DNA of 64,000 bases from Hydra vulgaris (taxonomy: Eukaryota; Cnidaria; Hydrozoa; Anthoathecata; Hydridae). A program made the translations under genes and the position numbers. The notes under the pieces are model-generated. The model saw nothing but the letters and a program-made list of their open reading frames with translations, searched no databases and was not told the origin of the DNA. This document shows positions 32,523-51,615 of this stretch, piece by piece (positions within the stretch are counted from its first letter, which is position 1; each line of letters begins with the position of its first letter). Where the stretch lies: positions 68,290,001 through 68,354,000 of the forward strand of contig NC_088921.1 in assembly GCF_038396675.1 (NCBI RefSeq), read 5' to 3'.

Positions 32523-32594
32523 TGGATCTTCTTTCAGATACCAAGTTTATATAGCAATATATAAACTTGGTATCTGAAAGAAGATCCAAAAGAT
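32523..32594. repeat. Palindrome at the 3' side of LINE family 2 copy 1
   Basis: TTTGGATCTTCTTTCAGATA and the following bases pair with their reverse complement ending AAGATCCAAA; arms about 31 bp, loop about 8. The sequence GGTATCTGAAA-AAGATC also occurs in the 3' region of LINE family 2 copy 2 near 52864. Confidence 0.8.
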
Positions 32595-35290
32595 CATGTC
32601 GCCAGAACCATATAAAATATATCAAACGTGTAAATATAATAAAATAAAAATACAATTGATTTAATAACAAAATAGAATAAACAAAAACTGAAAATAATTT
32701 TACAAATTATCTAGAGTGAAAATAATTTTATATTTCAAAAATACTTACATATATTGCCAGTAGAAAGAATATAGTTTTTTAATTTAGTTTTAAAAACGGA
32801 AAACGAAATTGACAAACTAAAATTTGGAACAACAATTTTGTCCCATAAATTCGGTGCTTGATAGTTTAAGCAAAATTGATTAAACTTTGTTTGACAGAAG
32901 GGTTCGATTAATAAATTATTATTTCGTAAAGTATATTTGTTTATAGCTTTATGGATTTGTAAAAATGATCTTGCATTGCGTGTTTCTGACGATGCAGTGG
33001 GACAAAATTGAGTTTTTTGTGCCAAAACTATTTTCGTAGCTTTTTTTTATTAGAATAGCTATATTTATACATAAAATGCATAAATAAAGTAATAAACATG
33101 TAACTATATAATATTAAAAAAATATTAAAAAAATTATATTTTTGTGAAAAATACGAAATGGTTTTAATGGACAAGACAACTTTTATTAGTGTAAACATTA
33201 AAAATATTACTTTTCAATGCATGTATTTGTCATGAAATAACTTTTTTAGATTTATATGTACAGAACTTATATATCATAATAGTGATGAAAGATTTTGTAG
33301 GTATTCTTTGTGTACAAAACATTTTTTTTACATGTTCAGTATTTCTCATCAACTGACCATTAACCGAAGACCATTCTTTTCTTATAACTTTTTTTATTGC
33401 AAAAAGTAGCAAAATATTTATGATGCATGGCTATATACATACATTTAGCATGAGATTTACATAGTCAAATGTTTGGAAGATATTGGAGGATAATTTATCT
33501 GATACCTCATAGTAAAGGTTAGTAGCAAAAAAAGTATCAAAAACTGTTTGTTTTCGATGCATAAAAACTAATGATTACACTTACGTTAAATTGTTTTCAA
33601 AAGTCTGAGCGAAAAAAACGTTGTTAATTAAAATATTATATTTTAAAATGAAATTCAATAAAGTTAATTTAAAACAATAGTAGCGTGAGAAAGTTGATAA
33701 ATGAAAAATGCGAAATGGCGTTTTGGAACACATGTCAAATTAACGTGTAAATAGCCGCAAAAAATTACGCTTAAATTATTATTTGATATTTTTTTAACTA
33801 GATATTTCCTCTAATGAACATATCTTCATCATTATGACAAATTTTTACCGTACAATGCTGACATTGATTTTTTTGGTATTTTGGCACACTCGGTCCACAC
33901 ACTGTGCGATTTATATAGCTATGAATAAATGAGTAGTTGAGTTGAATTGAACTTTGTTTACTTAGATAGTATCTGACCTTATATAGAATTCCGATACTTT
34001 TGGCCGATTTGGTCGATATGATACTTCCATGTAATATTTTCATCAATCTAAATGCCTAAAAATCTTGTGACCGACATCTTTTTTATTTCAATTTTATCAA
34101 TAAAAAGTTTAGGTAAATTATTTGGTAAAAAACGCTTTATTGCGAGGGAGTGGAAAAGGATTCATTTTGTTTTGTCAATGTTTAAAGCTGACTTGTTGCA
34201 CTTAAACCAGTTAGAGATGTGATTGAGTTCTTTATTCATATTTAAAAAAAAAATCATAATTTACCATTAATTCCCTAAAATTTGAGTTTTTTAGGTAGAA
34301 CTTTGCGATCGACCGTGTCGAATGCTTTTGATAGGTCGATGAAAATACGTAGTGCGTATTGCGATCTACTAAATGAATTGGAGATTTCACGAATAAACTG
34401 TGTAATGGCTTGTTCAGTTGAAATTTTTTTTAAAACCAAATTGATTTTTATATAGAAGTTTATTTAGATTAAGGTATGTTCTATTGTATATAATTATTTC
34501 TAAAATTTTCGAGAAGGTTGAAAGAACTGAGATAGGGCAATAACTACTAATATCTGATTTTTTTCAGTCTTTGTAAACTGGAATAACTTTAGCTATTTTT
34601 AATTGGTCGGGGAAAACACCTTGCTGTATAGATGTCCTGAAGACTTTATAAAGAATACATTTTAAATTTTCAAAGCAATCTATGACTATGTTGCCATTTA
34701 TTTCGTTCGCACCCATAGCTTTGTTTTGTTTTTTTTGAGAGAGATTTGTAAGCTCTCTCAAACTCATCAAAAGATAAGTCAGAATATAAATTATCTATAA
34801 AAAGCGAATTATTTGTAGGCTCTAGGAAATCACTAAAAGTTTTTTTCGTAATAGGAATCTTATTTGCCAAATTTAGTTCCTATATCAATGAAATACTAAA
34901 TGCAATTTCGTTTGGTTCATATATATTTGTTTTACTTATTTTAATTACTTTAGGAAGGGAGTTTGAATTTGTTTTTTGTTTTCCTGTTATTTCTTTCAAC
35001 ATTCTCCAAGTATTTTTTGAGTCGTTTTTAAATTTACTAATTAAATTTGAATAACAATTTTTTTTTAGTTTTTTCCAGGTAAATGTTGGTAAATGTTTTC
35101 AGGTAAATGTTGTAATTTTTATATTTCTGTTGGTTTTCATATAATTTTGTTTTTAAATATTATATATAAAGTTTCTGTTTGATTTTAGTGGATTTTTTGG
35201 TAAGTCCTTTGGTAATCCATGGACTATTTAAAGTTTTTATTTTTGTTATTTTTTCACAAAGGGGAAAGTTTGAATTGTATATTGAGAAGA
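32595..35290 (-). mobile_element. LINE family 2, copy 1 (CR1/L2-like), decayed
   Basis: Minus-strand blocks in order of decreasing coordinate: QNKAMGANEINGNIVIDCFE and VFPDQLKIAKVIPVYKD (34770-34564), IFIDLSKAFDTVDRKVLPKKL (about 34350-34285), NHISNWFKCNKSALNIDKTK (about 34220-34165), KSIGILYKVRYYLSKQ and SFIHSYIN (34010-33915), then KYTLRNNNLL and NYQAPNLWDKIV (32960-32835). The catalytic GVPQGS and FADD region that should lie between the second and third blocks is deleted at about 34250. About 850 bp of unmatched sequence (33040-33880) interrupts the C-terminal part. Frameshifted and dead. Confidence 0.75.
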
Positions 35291-35300
35291 ACGTATCAAA

Positions 35301-35512
<212 letters not shown>

Positions 35513-37050
35513 ATTTGGGTGGGTAACTTTTCAAAAAATTTTTGAATTTTGATTTGGCTGGCCATTTTTCTTATATCTTTGATCGTATGATACCGAAAAC
35601 TGATTCTTTATTTTTTTTTTAATATAATGTTTATTCAGGTAATTTTGAACTTAAAGAAATGGTTTAATCGTTAATACGTCGTTTGTATGTGGTTTTGCGA
35701 ACTGCTTTGTTACTATTTCAATCAAAATAAAATAAAAACTTATCAAAATAAAAAGATTTAACTAAATCTTTAACTCAATTAACTATATAACTGATACATT
35801 AAAATTAGATCATAAATTACGCTTTTTAAAGCCTTTTTAAATGTTTAAATTTAAAACGTTAAAACGTCCTAAAAAGTTTAAATATTGGTTAGAACATTTT
35901 CAGAAATTTTTACCTTAAATGACACTTAAATATTGGTTCTCTATTTGTCATTGCAGCTCTTATAAAACCATCTCTTCTCTCTGTCACATAGACCGCCTTT
36001 AAAGCCCTGATGACCTTTTTCACAATGCTTTAATTAGATTGACTTTAAACAGGAAAGTTTGGTAAAATCATTGGATTGTCAATAAATTATATTTTGCATC
36101 ATTAAACAACAAGTAAGAACTTGTTCGCTGATCTCTGATGTTTCCTAATTAATTAAATCTATCAGATTGCTTGCTTTGGTATTTATCATCGGTACTTATC
36201 TATTTTAACATTTTCTGTCACTTGTCTTTATTTTTTCTTATATCAAACATTTTCAGCAAATCGTGTTGAGATAATTATAGAACAATTTTAACTCTCTTTG
36301 CTCTGCTTCCTTTAAAAATACTGTTTTTATCCTAATGTTTCTCTTTTATCAACCGAACTTATTTGCATAGCACTTTTAGAACCAATTTTATTCCTCTGTG
36401 ACGTTAAAAATCGAAGTTTTATAACAGAAGTTAAGTTTTCCAGAGAATATTTGCAAACAATTTGAAGGTTCTGGTTGCAGTTATCATAGTTTGTTTCTTT
36501 TGCATGACTTTGCTGAACACTTACACGTTGCATAATCTATGATCTCTTTTTGATCAAAACCTCGTTAAGAATTACTTTACTTTATGCTAGATTTTTGCTT
36601 TCTTTTATTCATTAATGATTCATTCTTTTAGCAGGGATACTAGCATATTAGCTTTTTACCATAAATATTTTACTGAAGACTGCAATATTTGAGAAGTTTC
36701 CATTAAATTTATGTCCTTTTCTTAAATCTTTTTAAAAAAACATCTCTTAAAATAAGTATTTCTCACTCTAGTAACGTTATAAAGTTATAAAAAATCTTGA
36801 GGAAAAAAAATATATATATATTCTTAACTTTTTTTTTTGCAGACGTTTGTTTTATAACTTCACAGAAATTTATATTGATTTTTTGCAAAACTTTCGTCTT
36901 TTTTATTTAAAAACACTGTTTTGTAACATTCGCAATATGCAATTCTTTTAAAGAGTTGAACTCAGAATAATATTCTGAATCTATAGAATTAAATAGAGAA
37001 TCGCAAAGTACGTTTATATTTTAATAATAACAACCGTATCTCTTGTATTA
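35513..37050. other. Gene-free stretch
   Basis: AT-rich with no recognised coding similarity, terminal repeat or long tandem repeat. Confidence 0.5.
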
Positions 37051-38450
37051 CCGTAAAACGGGGTGGTTTTGGCCCACTACCTTAACGCCTATTGTATGAA
37101 AGCCGCACAAGTTCCTTAAACACAAAGTACTTTTAGAATTGCATAAAATAAATAGTTAGAACTATCTGTCTTCCATTTGAAATACCCCGTGTGATGGGGT
37201 GACTTTGGCCCAACCCAGAAAAAAGGGACTAAAGGAAACATTACAACAATAAAAACAACAATGTTTAGGCAAAAAAAATAGATTTACAAAAATACAGTAA
37301 TAAAAAAAGATTTATTAACAAAGTTCTTGTATACAGTAAATAAAATATAGGTACAAATCAAACAAGTATAGATACCAAGTAGATAAAACAGTTTAGATAT
37401 AAAGTTTAGATATAAAGTTTAGGTATAAAGTAAACAAAAATCACATAAAATAAAATATTAAAACAAATAAAGTATTAAAACAAAATTTAGTGAAAAAGTT
37501 CTGGAACTGAATAAATATAATTCCTCAAAAGTTTTTTCATAATGGTAATTTCTTATCCATTTTTTCTTATTTTATTCAACTGCATATTATTCAATAGCTA
37601 CTTTAAAATTATTCATTATTTAATACATTAAACTAATTAATAATCAGTTATAAAGTTTACTAATTGTTTAGCTAATTGTATATAAATAGTTTAAAATAAA
37701 TGAACAAACCTGTCGAGGATTTAACTCTCCGTTGCATTTAACAATTACATAACAGTTCTCTACAAGAATTAATAATAATTTTTTCTTTTAATCAACATTT
37801 TTTGTTGTATCAGTATCAAGCTTTTTCAAGTTCTTTTTGCTAAATTCTGAATGATCTTAAGATTCTGTATGAATGCCTAAACTTACACCTGGAAAGATTA
37901 GATTAGAAGTCACAGTAGTTCCAGTATTGGTACTTAGGCCAGCAAAGTCAATGGTTTTGATATTAATAGTATTTATAATACTGCTAGGTGTATCAACATT
38001 ATTTGTATTTAATTTATTATTTTCATTTTTAACACAAGAGGATATATCTACTGAATGTAACCTTTTACCTGGGGCAGCACATACTTTACGTCGCTTTGGT
38101 GATCTAATGACGGGTTCAGGATACATACATCCTAGCTTTGTTAAGGATGTATGTACCCTGAATAGCTTTTTTTTTTTACCTGGTGAAATATTACTCATTT
38201 CATTTGATAAATTTATAAAGTAGATTTCAATCACAGTCGTTCGTATTTCTGCTCTCTTTCGCTTTATGTTGCTACCAAATCTTACTATGAGTTCTCAGTT
38301 TCTTTTTATAAAAGCTCGAATCCAATCGTCACCTGGAAAATTATTTTCGAATCTAGGTATAACAACGGGTTTTTTTGTCTAAATAACCTTTTACTAAGCA
38401 TCTTAAATCATATGCATTGACAGCTGAACTCTTAAATAGTTGTCTACTAT
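37051..38450 (-). mobile_element. pogo/Tigger-like transposon remnant
   Basis: A possible terminus at 37051 reads TACCGTAAAACGGGGTGGTT, with a related subterminal GGGGTGACTTTGGCCCAACC near 37195. Inside is a minus-strand transposase remnant. The expected inverse end was not found. A hAT insertion at 38480 may separate the 5' part. A short 14-bp tandem repeat (AAAGTTTAGATATA) lies near 37392-37430. Confidence 0.45.
37857..38400 (-). pseudogene. pogo/Tigger-like transposase remnant, catalytic core missing
   Basis: Reads VVIPRFENNFPGDDWIRAFIKRN (38370-38302), an in-frame stop, then ELIVRFGSNIKRKRAEIRT and VIEIYFINLSNEM. This is the CENP-B-type DNA-binding tail (NFPGxDWxxxFxKRH) and linker of Tigger/pogo transposases. 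The text then jumps to a basic stretch PGKKKKLFRV, YPEPVIRSPKRRKV and a Ser/Thr/Asn-rich tail ending HTES (37857). No DDE domain lies between, so an internal deletion is inferred. Family call from memory of the motif. Confidence 0.5.
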
Positions 38451-38479
38451 AATCTACAACCTACTTAACTCTTTATCTT

Positions 38480-40490
38480 TAGGGAACGCAGATTTTAACG
38501 AAAATAAAAAAACGGAATTCGGAATTCGAACTTAAATTTTTTCGGAATTTGGTCGAACTCCGAAAATATTTTAAACTTTTTTATGCCCATAAAAATAATA
38601 AAAATTACATATTTTGAGATATTTCATTGTTATTTATTGCATAAAAAATACTTTCTTTAAAAATAAAAATTGAACATAAAATTATATCAAATTCAAATAG
38701 TACAGAAACATTTTGATATGGTATATCATTTAATAATAAAAAATATAAAATTATTGTTTTATTTGCCTAAAATATGCCTTGAGGAAGCAGAGATTACTTT
38801 AAACTGCGACTAAGCTATTCCATCTAGTTCTAGTATCCATAATAAGTTTCAATTATTTTCCAAGTTCTTGTTTCACGTTTACTTAAAGAATATCAATTGA
38901 TGTTCTCGAAAAAGGAAATTTCTTTGCAATCGAACGAACTTTTTGATGAGAAAACTAAATCCAAATTCTTCAGTCTCAACAAGCTCAGCTTCATTATAAG
39001 TTTGTTCAATCAAGCCAACATTTTCATCTTCAATGTATTCCTCATCTGATTCATCGAAGTCACTTACTTGATCTTCTACACTAACATTTTCTGTATATGT
39101 ATGAGCCACCAATTCAGTTGTATCGAATTATTTTGCGGAACATTAGTTACAGCAAAAATTATCGCATGTGCGAAGCACAACTGCTGATTACATGGTAAAA
39201 TTCCGTCCAACTTTTTGCATCACAGCTGCCCCATCAGTTGTTATAGACGTAATATCTTTATCGATATTTAGATTGTTGCTTTGCAATGTGGTTTTCAAAG
39301 CCGTAATGCATTTCTCTGCATGGAAACGTTTTTCAACAGGTACTAAACCCAAAATTCCAAACTGTTTCTTGCTATGGACATTCACATTTAAATAACATCG
39401 TTTTTTTGAAGATGTCCATTCATCTAGAGTTAAGCAAAATCTTTTTCCATCTTCTTTTAAATTTATTTGCATCATTTTAGCCCGCATTTTTTGTGTGTAT
39501 TCTAAAATCATTTTGCGAATCGAATTAGGTGATTTTGGTAATACATAATCTCGAGCGCCTCCAGCCAAAAACAAATTTCTCAAATCGATAGACGTACAGA
39601 AAACTTTGAATAGGATATTATCTAAGGCTAACATTTGTGATAAAATTGCAGAAAGTGATTCATCTTTTTTGTTGAATAAATATTTTGTAGTAATCATTTT
39701 TGATGCGCTGCTTTCTGGACCTTCATCTTGCACGACATTTTTTACCCGTTTTAATACGTTAATATAGTGTATTGTTCTTAAATGCGTGTGCTTCGGCGTT
39801 GTCGTTGAACCACCGGTTTTTACTATTTCATAACATATTTTACATTTTGCTGTTAGTTATTTTGATCCTCTTAAAAAATGAATCCAAACAGAGTTTTGAT
39901 TTTTACATTGCTTTGTGAATTCCGAATAACTTTCCTTTGAAGACATTTTAGGATTACTGTTGATAATAACTTAACTTGTTAAACAAAACAAAATTAAAAT
40001 TAAACAGTTATCAAGTAATGTTGTTAAATTAAAACTGCTGTTATTCCTTCTATTACTTGCTTACCTATTTAAAAAATATTGATCCAAATAATTCAATACA
40101 CACCGCTCTTCAATAAGCAAATATCAGCGCTGTTAAAAATTGTAAAATATAACGAACACGAGGTTATACCAAATATAAAAATGATTGCATGTGGATATGA
40201 AATGAAAACACGAAGCCATTAACTGGAATTTAGGAATGTTTTCTCTATGTCTACTTGTATTATGCAGGATAACTGTAATTTACAATTGTTTTCTTTATTT
40301 CTTCTTATAGAATTAGAACGTAGAATATTTATATGTACATAAACAAAAACACAATTTAAATGTTGGAGAGAGCACGAAAAAATAAAATTTTAATTTCAGA
40401 ATTCGCAGAAAATTTTTCAGAAATCGAAACTATATCATGAAAACGAATTCTCGAATTCTCGAATTTCGAATTTTGAAATGCAATCCCTAA
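38480..40490 (-). mobile_element. hAT transposon with BED finger, internally deleted
   Basis: Ends: TAGGGAACGCAGATTTTAAC at 38480 and TTAGGGATTGCATTTCAAAA as the reverse complement at 40490. They share TAGGGA..GCA and AATTCGAA-rich subterminal sequence, but the inverted match is weak and no 8-bp target duplication was recognised. The transposase on the minus strand is truncated before its C-terminal dimerisation region. Confidence 0.65.
38879..39946 (-). pseudogene. hAT transposase (ZBED-like), broken
   Basis: The first ATG is at 39946 (MSSKESYSEF). A BED zinc finger follows: SVWIHF, then KCKICYEIV (Cys pair), TTTPKHTHLRTIH (His pair). An in-frame TAA splits SVWIHFLRGSK from the Cys pair. 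Then 39733-39188 is open: LDEWTSSKKRCYLNVNVH and SITTDGAAVM, the first catalytic Asp regions. After a frameshift near 39188, QQLCFAHAI (the hAT insertion-domain entry) is readable, and an acidic segment DFDESDEEYIEDE at 39112-38879. The RW and C-terminal hATC dimerisation regions are absent. Confidence 0.75.
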
Positions 40491-40751
40491 TAATAATTAG
40501 GCTGTACTCTCAAAAACAATAATAATACAAAACAAAACAATACAAAAAATAATAGTAACAATAATGATAAATATTGGCTATATAACAAATATGTTATTAG
40601 CTATAATTATTTACAGGAAAATGGAAAGTATAATAATAACTAATTAAAATAGAATACTAAATAATCAAATTACTAATATAAAAACAGTTTTTAATATTTA
40701 CAACAACAACAACTTTAAAAATAATGAAAAGTAGCATTCTAAGATCTTGAG

Positions 40752-40865
40752 CTTAAACAATATATTTTAACTTAAAATTCTACTTAAACAATATATTTTA
40801 ACTTAAAATTCTACTTAAACAATATATTTTAACTTAAAATTCTACTTGAACAATATATTTTAAAA
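40752..40865. repeat. 31-bp tandem repeat, about 3.7 units
   Basis: Unit AAACAATATATTTTAACTTA plus AAATTCTACTT; nearly identical units. Confidence 0.85.
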
Positions 40866-41037
40866 GCGAGTTCTGCTAAAGATATTAAAACTATGTTAAG
40901 TGAAATCCTATTTAAAATTAAAGGAAAGGCTTAACTCAATTGGGAAATATATTGGTTTATATAATTGATTTGTAATCGTATTAAAAAAAGTTATATATAA
41001 CTAACTTTTTTAAAATATTTTTGATACATTGTTGAAC

Positions 41038-42720
41038 AGGGCTGGATTAAGCCATGTTGGTGCACAAGGCACAAACCTACATGGGTGCTCCTTCAACCCC
41101 AGATCTCTTACTCTTCACTAACCGCTGGTATGTTGAATGTTATGCAAAAGAAAAATAACAAAGAAAAACAGTTAACACATGGTTTTACAACTATGACTCA
41201 TATAAAACCTACAAAAATTTATAAAATTAATAGTTAATTAGTTTAGTAATAATAATAGACAAAAATAATAATATTAATAGATAAAGATTAACTTTTTTAA
41301 TAGACGATAAAGTCAGAGATAGCACACATTTACATTTTAAAGTTCTTTTTCCTAGAAAAACATCTTGCATATTTTTCGAGTAAATCAAGTTAATTTTGCA
41401 CAACAAGTCTACTTCAATCATCAGCAGTGATAGAGAAGCTTTCCTTGTTTCATTGTTGAACTACTTGGATTTTTTGTACGTTTCAAATAAGCGCTCAGTT
41501 GAATAGTTTATAACCATTAATGTTAAAAATTATGCGCATGGCGAGTTTTACGTTTAGATAGACTCGATGTTGTCTTTAATTATAACTTTGCATTTCAGAT
41601 TTTGAAATGTTGTGGTGCAGTATATAAATCATTTTTCAGATCTTCAGAATTAATTATTCCTTCACAACACTGAAATGTTTGTGGTACAACAATAAAAAAA
41701 CTAAAGATCGAACAACTATACTATTATATAACTCTTCTCATCTACTCATCTCTGTCTAAAGTTTGTCAACAATTGCTTTAAAAGTAGATATAAAAAATTT
41801 TTCTTTGGCATTTAGAAATACCTCAAGGACATCATCATAAATGACCACTGTCTTTCGTTTTCGATTTCGGGTCAAAATTGACTTAGAATCCACAAATGGT
41901 ATTATTTCTTTTATAGCTTCTTTACATCTTTTAAACTTAGATTTCTAGATTCATCCAAGTAGTGAAGTGAAGCTAATGAAGAAACCAACAAACTTTTTCA
42001 ATTTTAAGTACTAATTTCGTAGAGCTTGACTGATCCAGTAAAAATGTCGTGACACATCTTCCTAAAAGCAAGCATGAGAGCAAATTCTAATTCTTGGATC
42101 TTCTTTAGAATGTTTTCTGTTTTTTTTCTAGTGTCCCTTTTGTGTGACTAGTCTTCTTGTAAACACTCTAACGGTTCTATAATCTGAGGATGAGACTTTA
42201 GAATAGCTTTAGTTGTAAGAGCATGTGCTTCTTATCTGGTATTGGAAAGAAACTTTACCATCGTTTTATTCACAAGGCATCTTTTCATAATCTTCCATCT
42301 GTAGGTTGATCTGTAGATTAATCAGAGGAAAAAAGTATATATTAGTTGCACTGGATGGAAAAAGTTTACTGCCTCATTCACAAAATCTTGTTGTCTACTT
42401 GATTTTATGTATCAAGCAAAATTCTTTTCCTCTAGAATGTTTTTCTGCATGTACTTGTAGAAACCAGAAATATTAGCTGCATTGTGGTAGAACTAACCTT
42501 TGCATTTCGAAAAATCAATATTGAAAACTTCACGTAAGCGCTGTAACACTTGCTTAACAAAACCTTCACTTGTGTGGCTTTGCAGCTTCAAGAAAGTTAA
42601 AAATGCTTAATTTACCACATATAGAAGAAGAACGCTTAAAAACCAAATTTTAGCTGTCAAACAGCATAGCAAAGCAATATGTGCAAGGCACCATGTTTTA
42701 TTGCACCATAAAATGCCACA
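41038..42720 (-). mobile_element. hAT transposon remnant (ZMYM1-like transposase)
   Basis: The left end at about 41038 reads CAGGGCTGGATTAAGCC, a typical hAT terminus. The minus strand at 42590-42330 reads SEGFVKQVLQRLREVFNID, YHNAANISGFYKYMQKNILEEKNFA and VNEAVNFFHPVQLIYTFF. These match the GxxYDNGANMAGxYxGxQ and INFFGxVQxIYxFFS regions of zinc-finger-MYM1-like hAT transposases. Frameshifts and stops are frequent. The right end was not found. Confidence 0.6.
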
Positions 42721-43150
42721 TAAGTAATTACAAAACTCACCAATAAGAACTCCTAATCAACTTGACATTATGATAAGAATAAATTTTTTATTATTATTAT
42801 TAACAGGTTTTTATTATTTATTATTACTGTTGCTTATTAACTGTTATCACAAGTTGTTGTTTTTAAGAAATAGAGGATAGATAAATAGCTGAATAAGTAT
42901 AAAAATAGAGGTTGATGTGAAACTCCCCTGGACCCGTATTTTATGGGTCATGACAGCTAGTTAAATATATTTTGATTTTACTTAAGCGCAAAGAAAATTT
43001 TTGAAATTTTATTAACGTCAAGGTGTAAAAGGTAAGTGACTTTTGTGGGGGCTACTTTGCTCCTATTATAAAAATATAAACATACAAAACTATTTTTTTT
43101 TCATCTTGTTCGGAAGTTAGTTCTCAAACACCCAATGGTGCTAAATTATT
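42721..43150. other. Gene-free stretch
   Basis: TTATTATTATTAACAGG low complexity near 42790; nothing else recognised. Confidence 0.5.
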
Positions 43151-43354
43151 GCAGTGGTTAGAGCGCACTACAGTGGTTAGAACGCTTGCTTTATAAGCAA
43201 AAGATCCATACTTCGAAGCGAGCTCTGACATATCTAGCGTCATTAGTAAGGACGGAGGCATGAGTTTCCTGTTTTAATACTCTTCCGCGCTGCTCTGTGA
43301 CGAGACCGTAAAGTCTTCTTGGAGCACCTAAAAAAAAAATTAAAAAAAAAAAAT
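43151..43354 (+). mobile_element. tRNA-derived SINE, copy 2
   Basis: Head: GCAGTGGTTAGAGCGCACTA with a repeated TGGTTAGAACGCTTGC, an A-box-like tRNA segment (TAAGCAAAAGATCCATACTTCGAAGC follows as the degenerate anticodon/B-box part). Body and tail match copy 1 at 30823: CTCTTCCGCGCTGCTCTGTGA, CTTGGAGCACCTAAA, A-rich end. The head carries a short internal duplication absent from copy 1. About 180 bp upstream of the sulfotransferase start codon. Confidence 0.75.
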
Positions 43355-43356
43355 TA

Positions 43357-43410
43357 TGAATTATGTTTTTAAATACACTAAAATTTAGTGTATTTAAAAA
43401 CATAATTCAT
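43357..43410. repeat. Perfect palindrome after the SINE tail
   Basis: GAATTATGTTTTTAAATACA is followed by its exact inverse (arms 25 bp, almost no loop). Confidence 0.85.
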
Positions 43411-43535
43411 TTTTTTTGAGAAGCAAAGTGGACCAAGTATATATGTAGTTTTGTCAGACCGTAAATTTTAGCCGTTACGATGATCATGTTTGCTTTTAGT
43501 TTCATTTTCCGTGAAATTGTTTTTTTGTTGAGGAA

Positions 43536-50191
<6,656 letters not shown>

Positions 50192-50600
50192 ATGAAATGG
50201 ATATCATTTCAACAAAAGTTTTTGAACATTAAAAATAAAAAAGTAAAAAAATTCCAATCTCTTACTGGTTCTAAATGTGAAGATGGAATCATTAAGTGCT
50301 TCAGATAAAATAATGAAAGCAATAAGTTTTATTTCCAAGTAAAAATGGAATAAACGTGTTATCTCCTGAAAATTATGAAGTGTGAATAGACCTCTAGATA
50401 ATAATAGTTATATAATAATTGTTGATTCCCTTAATGACTGATTTAATAAATCATTGCATATTTTATTTCCCTAAAATTATCTAACGATTTTTTAAAATTT
50501 TAGTAGAGTTATTATTTATTATCTCCATTTTATTTTTTTTTTTATTTAATGTTAATTTAATATTAAATAACAAAAGATATTTAATGGTAATTTTTACCTA
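50192..50600. other. Sulfotransferase 3' untranslated/downstream region
   Basis: AATAAA at 50234-50239 and 50349-50354 are candidate polyadenylation signals. No other gene recognised. Confidence 0.5.
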
Positions 50601-50601
50601 A

Positions 50602-50789
50602 GAGTGGTATTGCATATAACCTCTATTTGATGCTGGTTCTTACCCTCATTTACGACTAGAAGCCTTGGCAGCTGGCATTCTTTTAAGAACCAATCAAATC
50701 AAAGGGCATTTTTTATTAAACACATAAGGCATTGAATTTATCTAGGAAGTAATTGTTTTGTGTTTGGTTTTTGTTACATAATACCACTC
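50602..50789. mobile_element. Possible small MITE
   Basis: GAGTGGTATT at 50602 and its inverse AATACCACTC ending 50789. Only ten matching end bases and no clear target duplication. Confidence 0.4.
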
Positions 50790-51520
50790 ATCTAATGTTT
50801 TTTATAATATACGAACCTTTTGAAGTTTTGTAATTTATTATAATATTTATTATAATGTATAGCTATTTTTGTTCTTTAATTAACTTATTTTTCAAAATAT
50901 GTTTTGTATCTTTTACATTTAATTGACTTTATGAAATATATTGTATAGACAAGTTTTTGTGTATTGACAAGTGTTGTATATTGTATAGACAAATGTTTGT
51001 TTTGTATAGACAAGTGTTTGTTTAAAGCTTTCTAAGTTTCAAGTTTTTGAGATATATATTATTTTGATATCTTTCATTTTTGAAGAATATTTTTTTTGAA
51101 TTTATTTTAATACTAGGAAGATTTTTTATGTTATCTTAAGAAGATCATGTTTTCATTTTTTGTATTTATTTTTATAATTATGGTCCCATATTGCAAAAAT
51201 TATCTTTAATAGATAAGGTATCTTTAATAGATTGAATATCTCTTATTTAAGTATTTTAAAAGACAATGATTAAGACGCTTGGTTATTTAAACCTGAATAT
51301 TACCGTTTTCAGATGGTTGCTCATTATTACTGCACAATATACAAATATTTTTCAGTAAAAGTTAACAAAATGTTTACGTTTTTAAACTTGTTTTCAATTT
51401 TGTTGTAGAGTAGAATTTTTTGTCACGAGAAAATCAGTATGAAATGAGTTTAAAAAGCGGCTTGATAAATAATATTTTAAAAATAACCATTGAATTTTTG
51501 AAAAACATAACGCTAGATTT
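50790..51520. other. Gene-free AT-rich stretch
   Basis: A short repeat of GTATAGACAAGTGTTTGT-like sequence lies at about 50945-51020. No gene recognised. Confidence 0.5.
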
Positions 51521-51521
51521 G

Positions 51522-51615
51522 TTAGGTTAACGAGTATATGTTATAATCGTTACGTTAACGAGTATACGTTGTACTCGTTACGTTGACGAGTATACGTTAT
51601 ACTCGTTAACGTTAA
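51522..51615. repeat. Palindromic tandem repeat of CGTTAACGAGTATACGTTA
   Basis: Three variants of GTTAACGAGTATACGTTATACTCGTTAC-type units about 35 bp apart. Each unit is itself nearly palindromic, and CpG-containing in an otherwise CpG-poor region. Confidence 0.75.

Noticed and set aside
37873..38223. 116-residue plus-strand frame with hydrophobic segments
   Set aside because: Antisense to the pogo-like transposase tail, which has recognisable family motifs; the hydrophobicity is a by-product.
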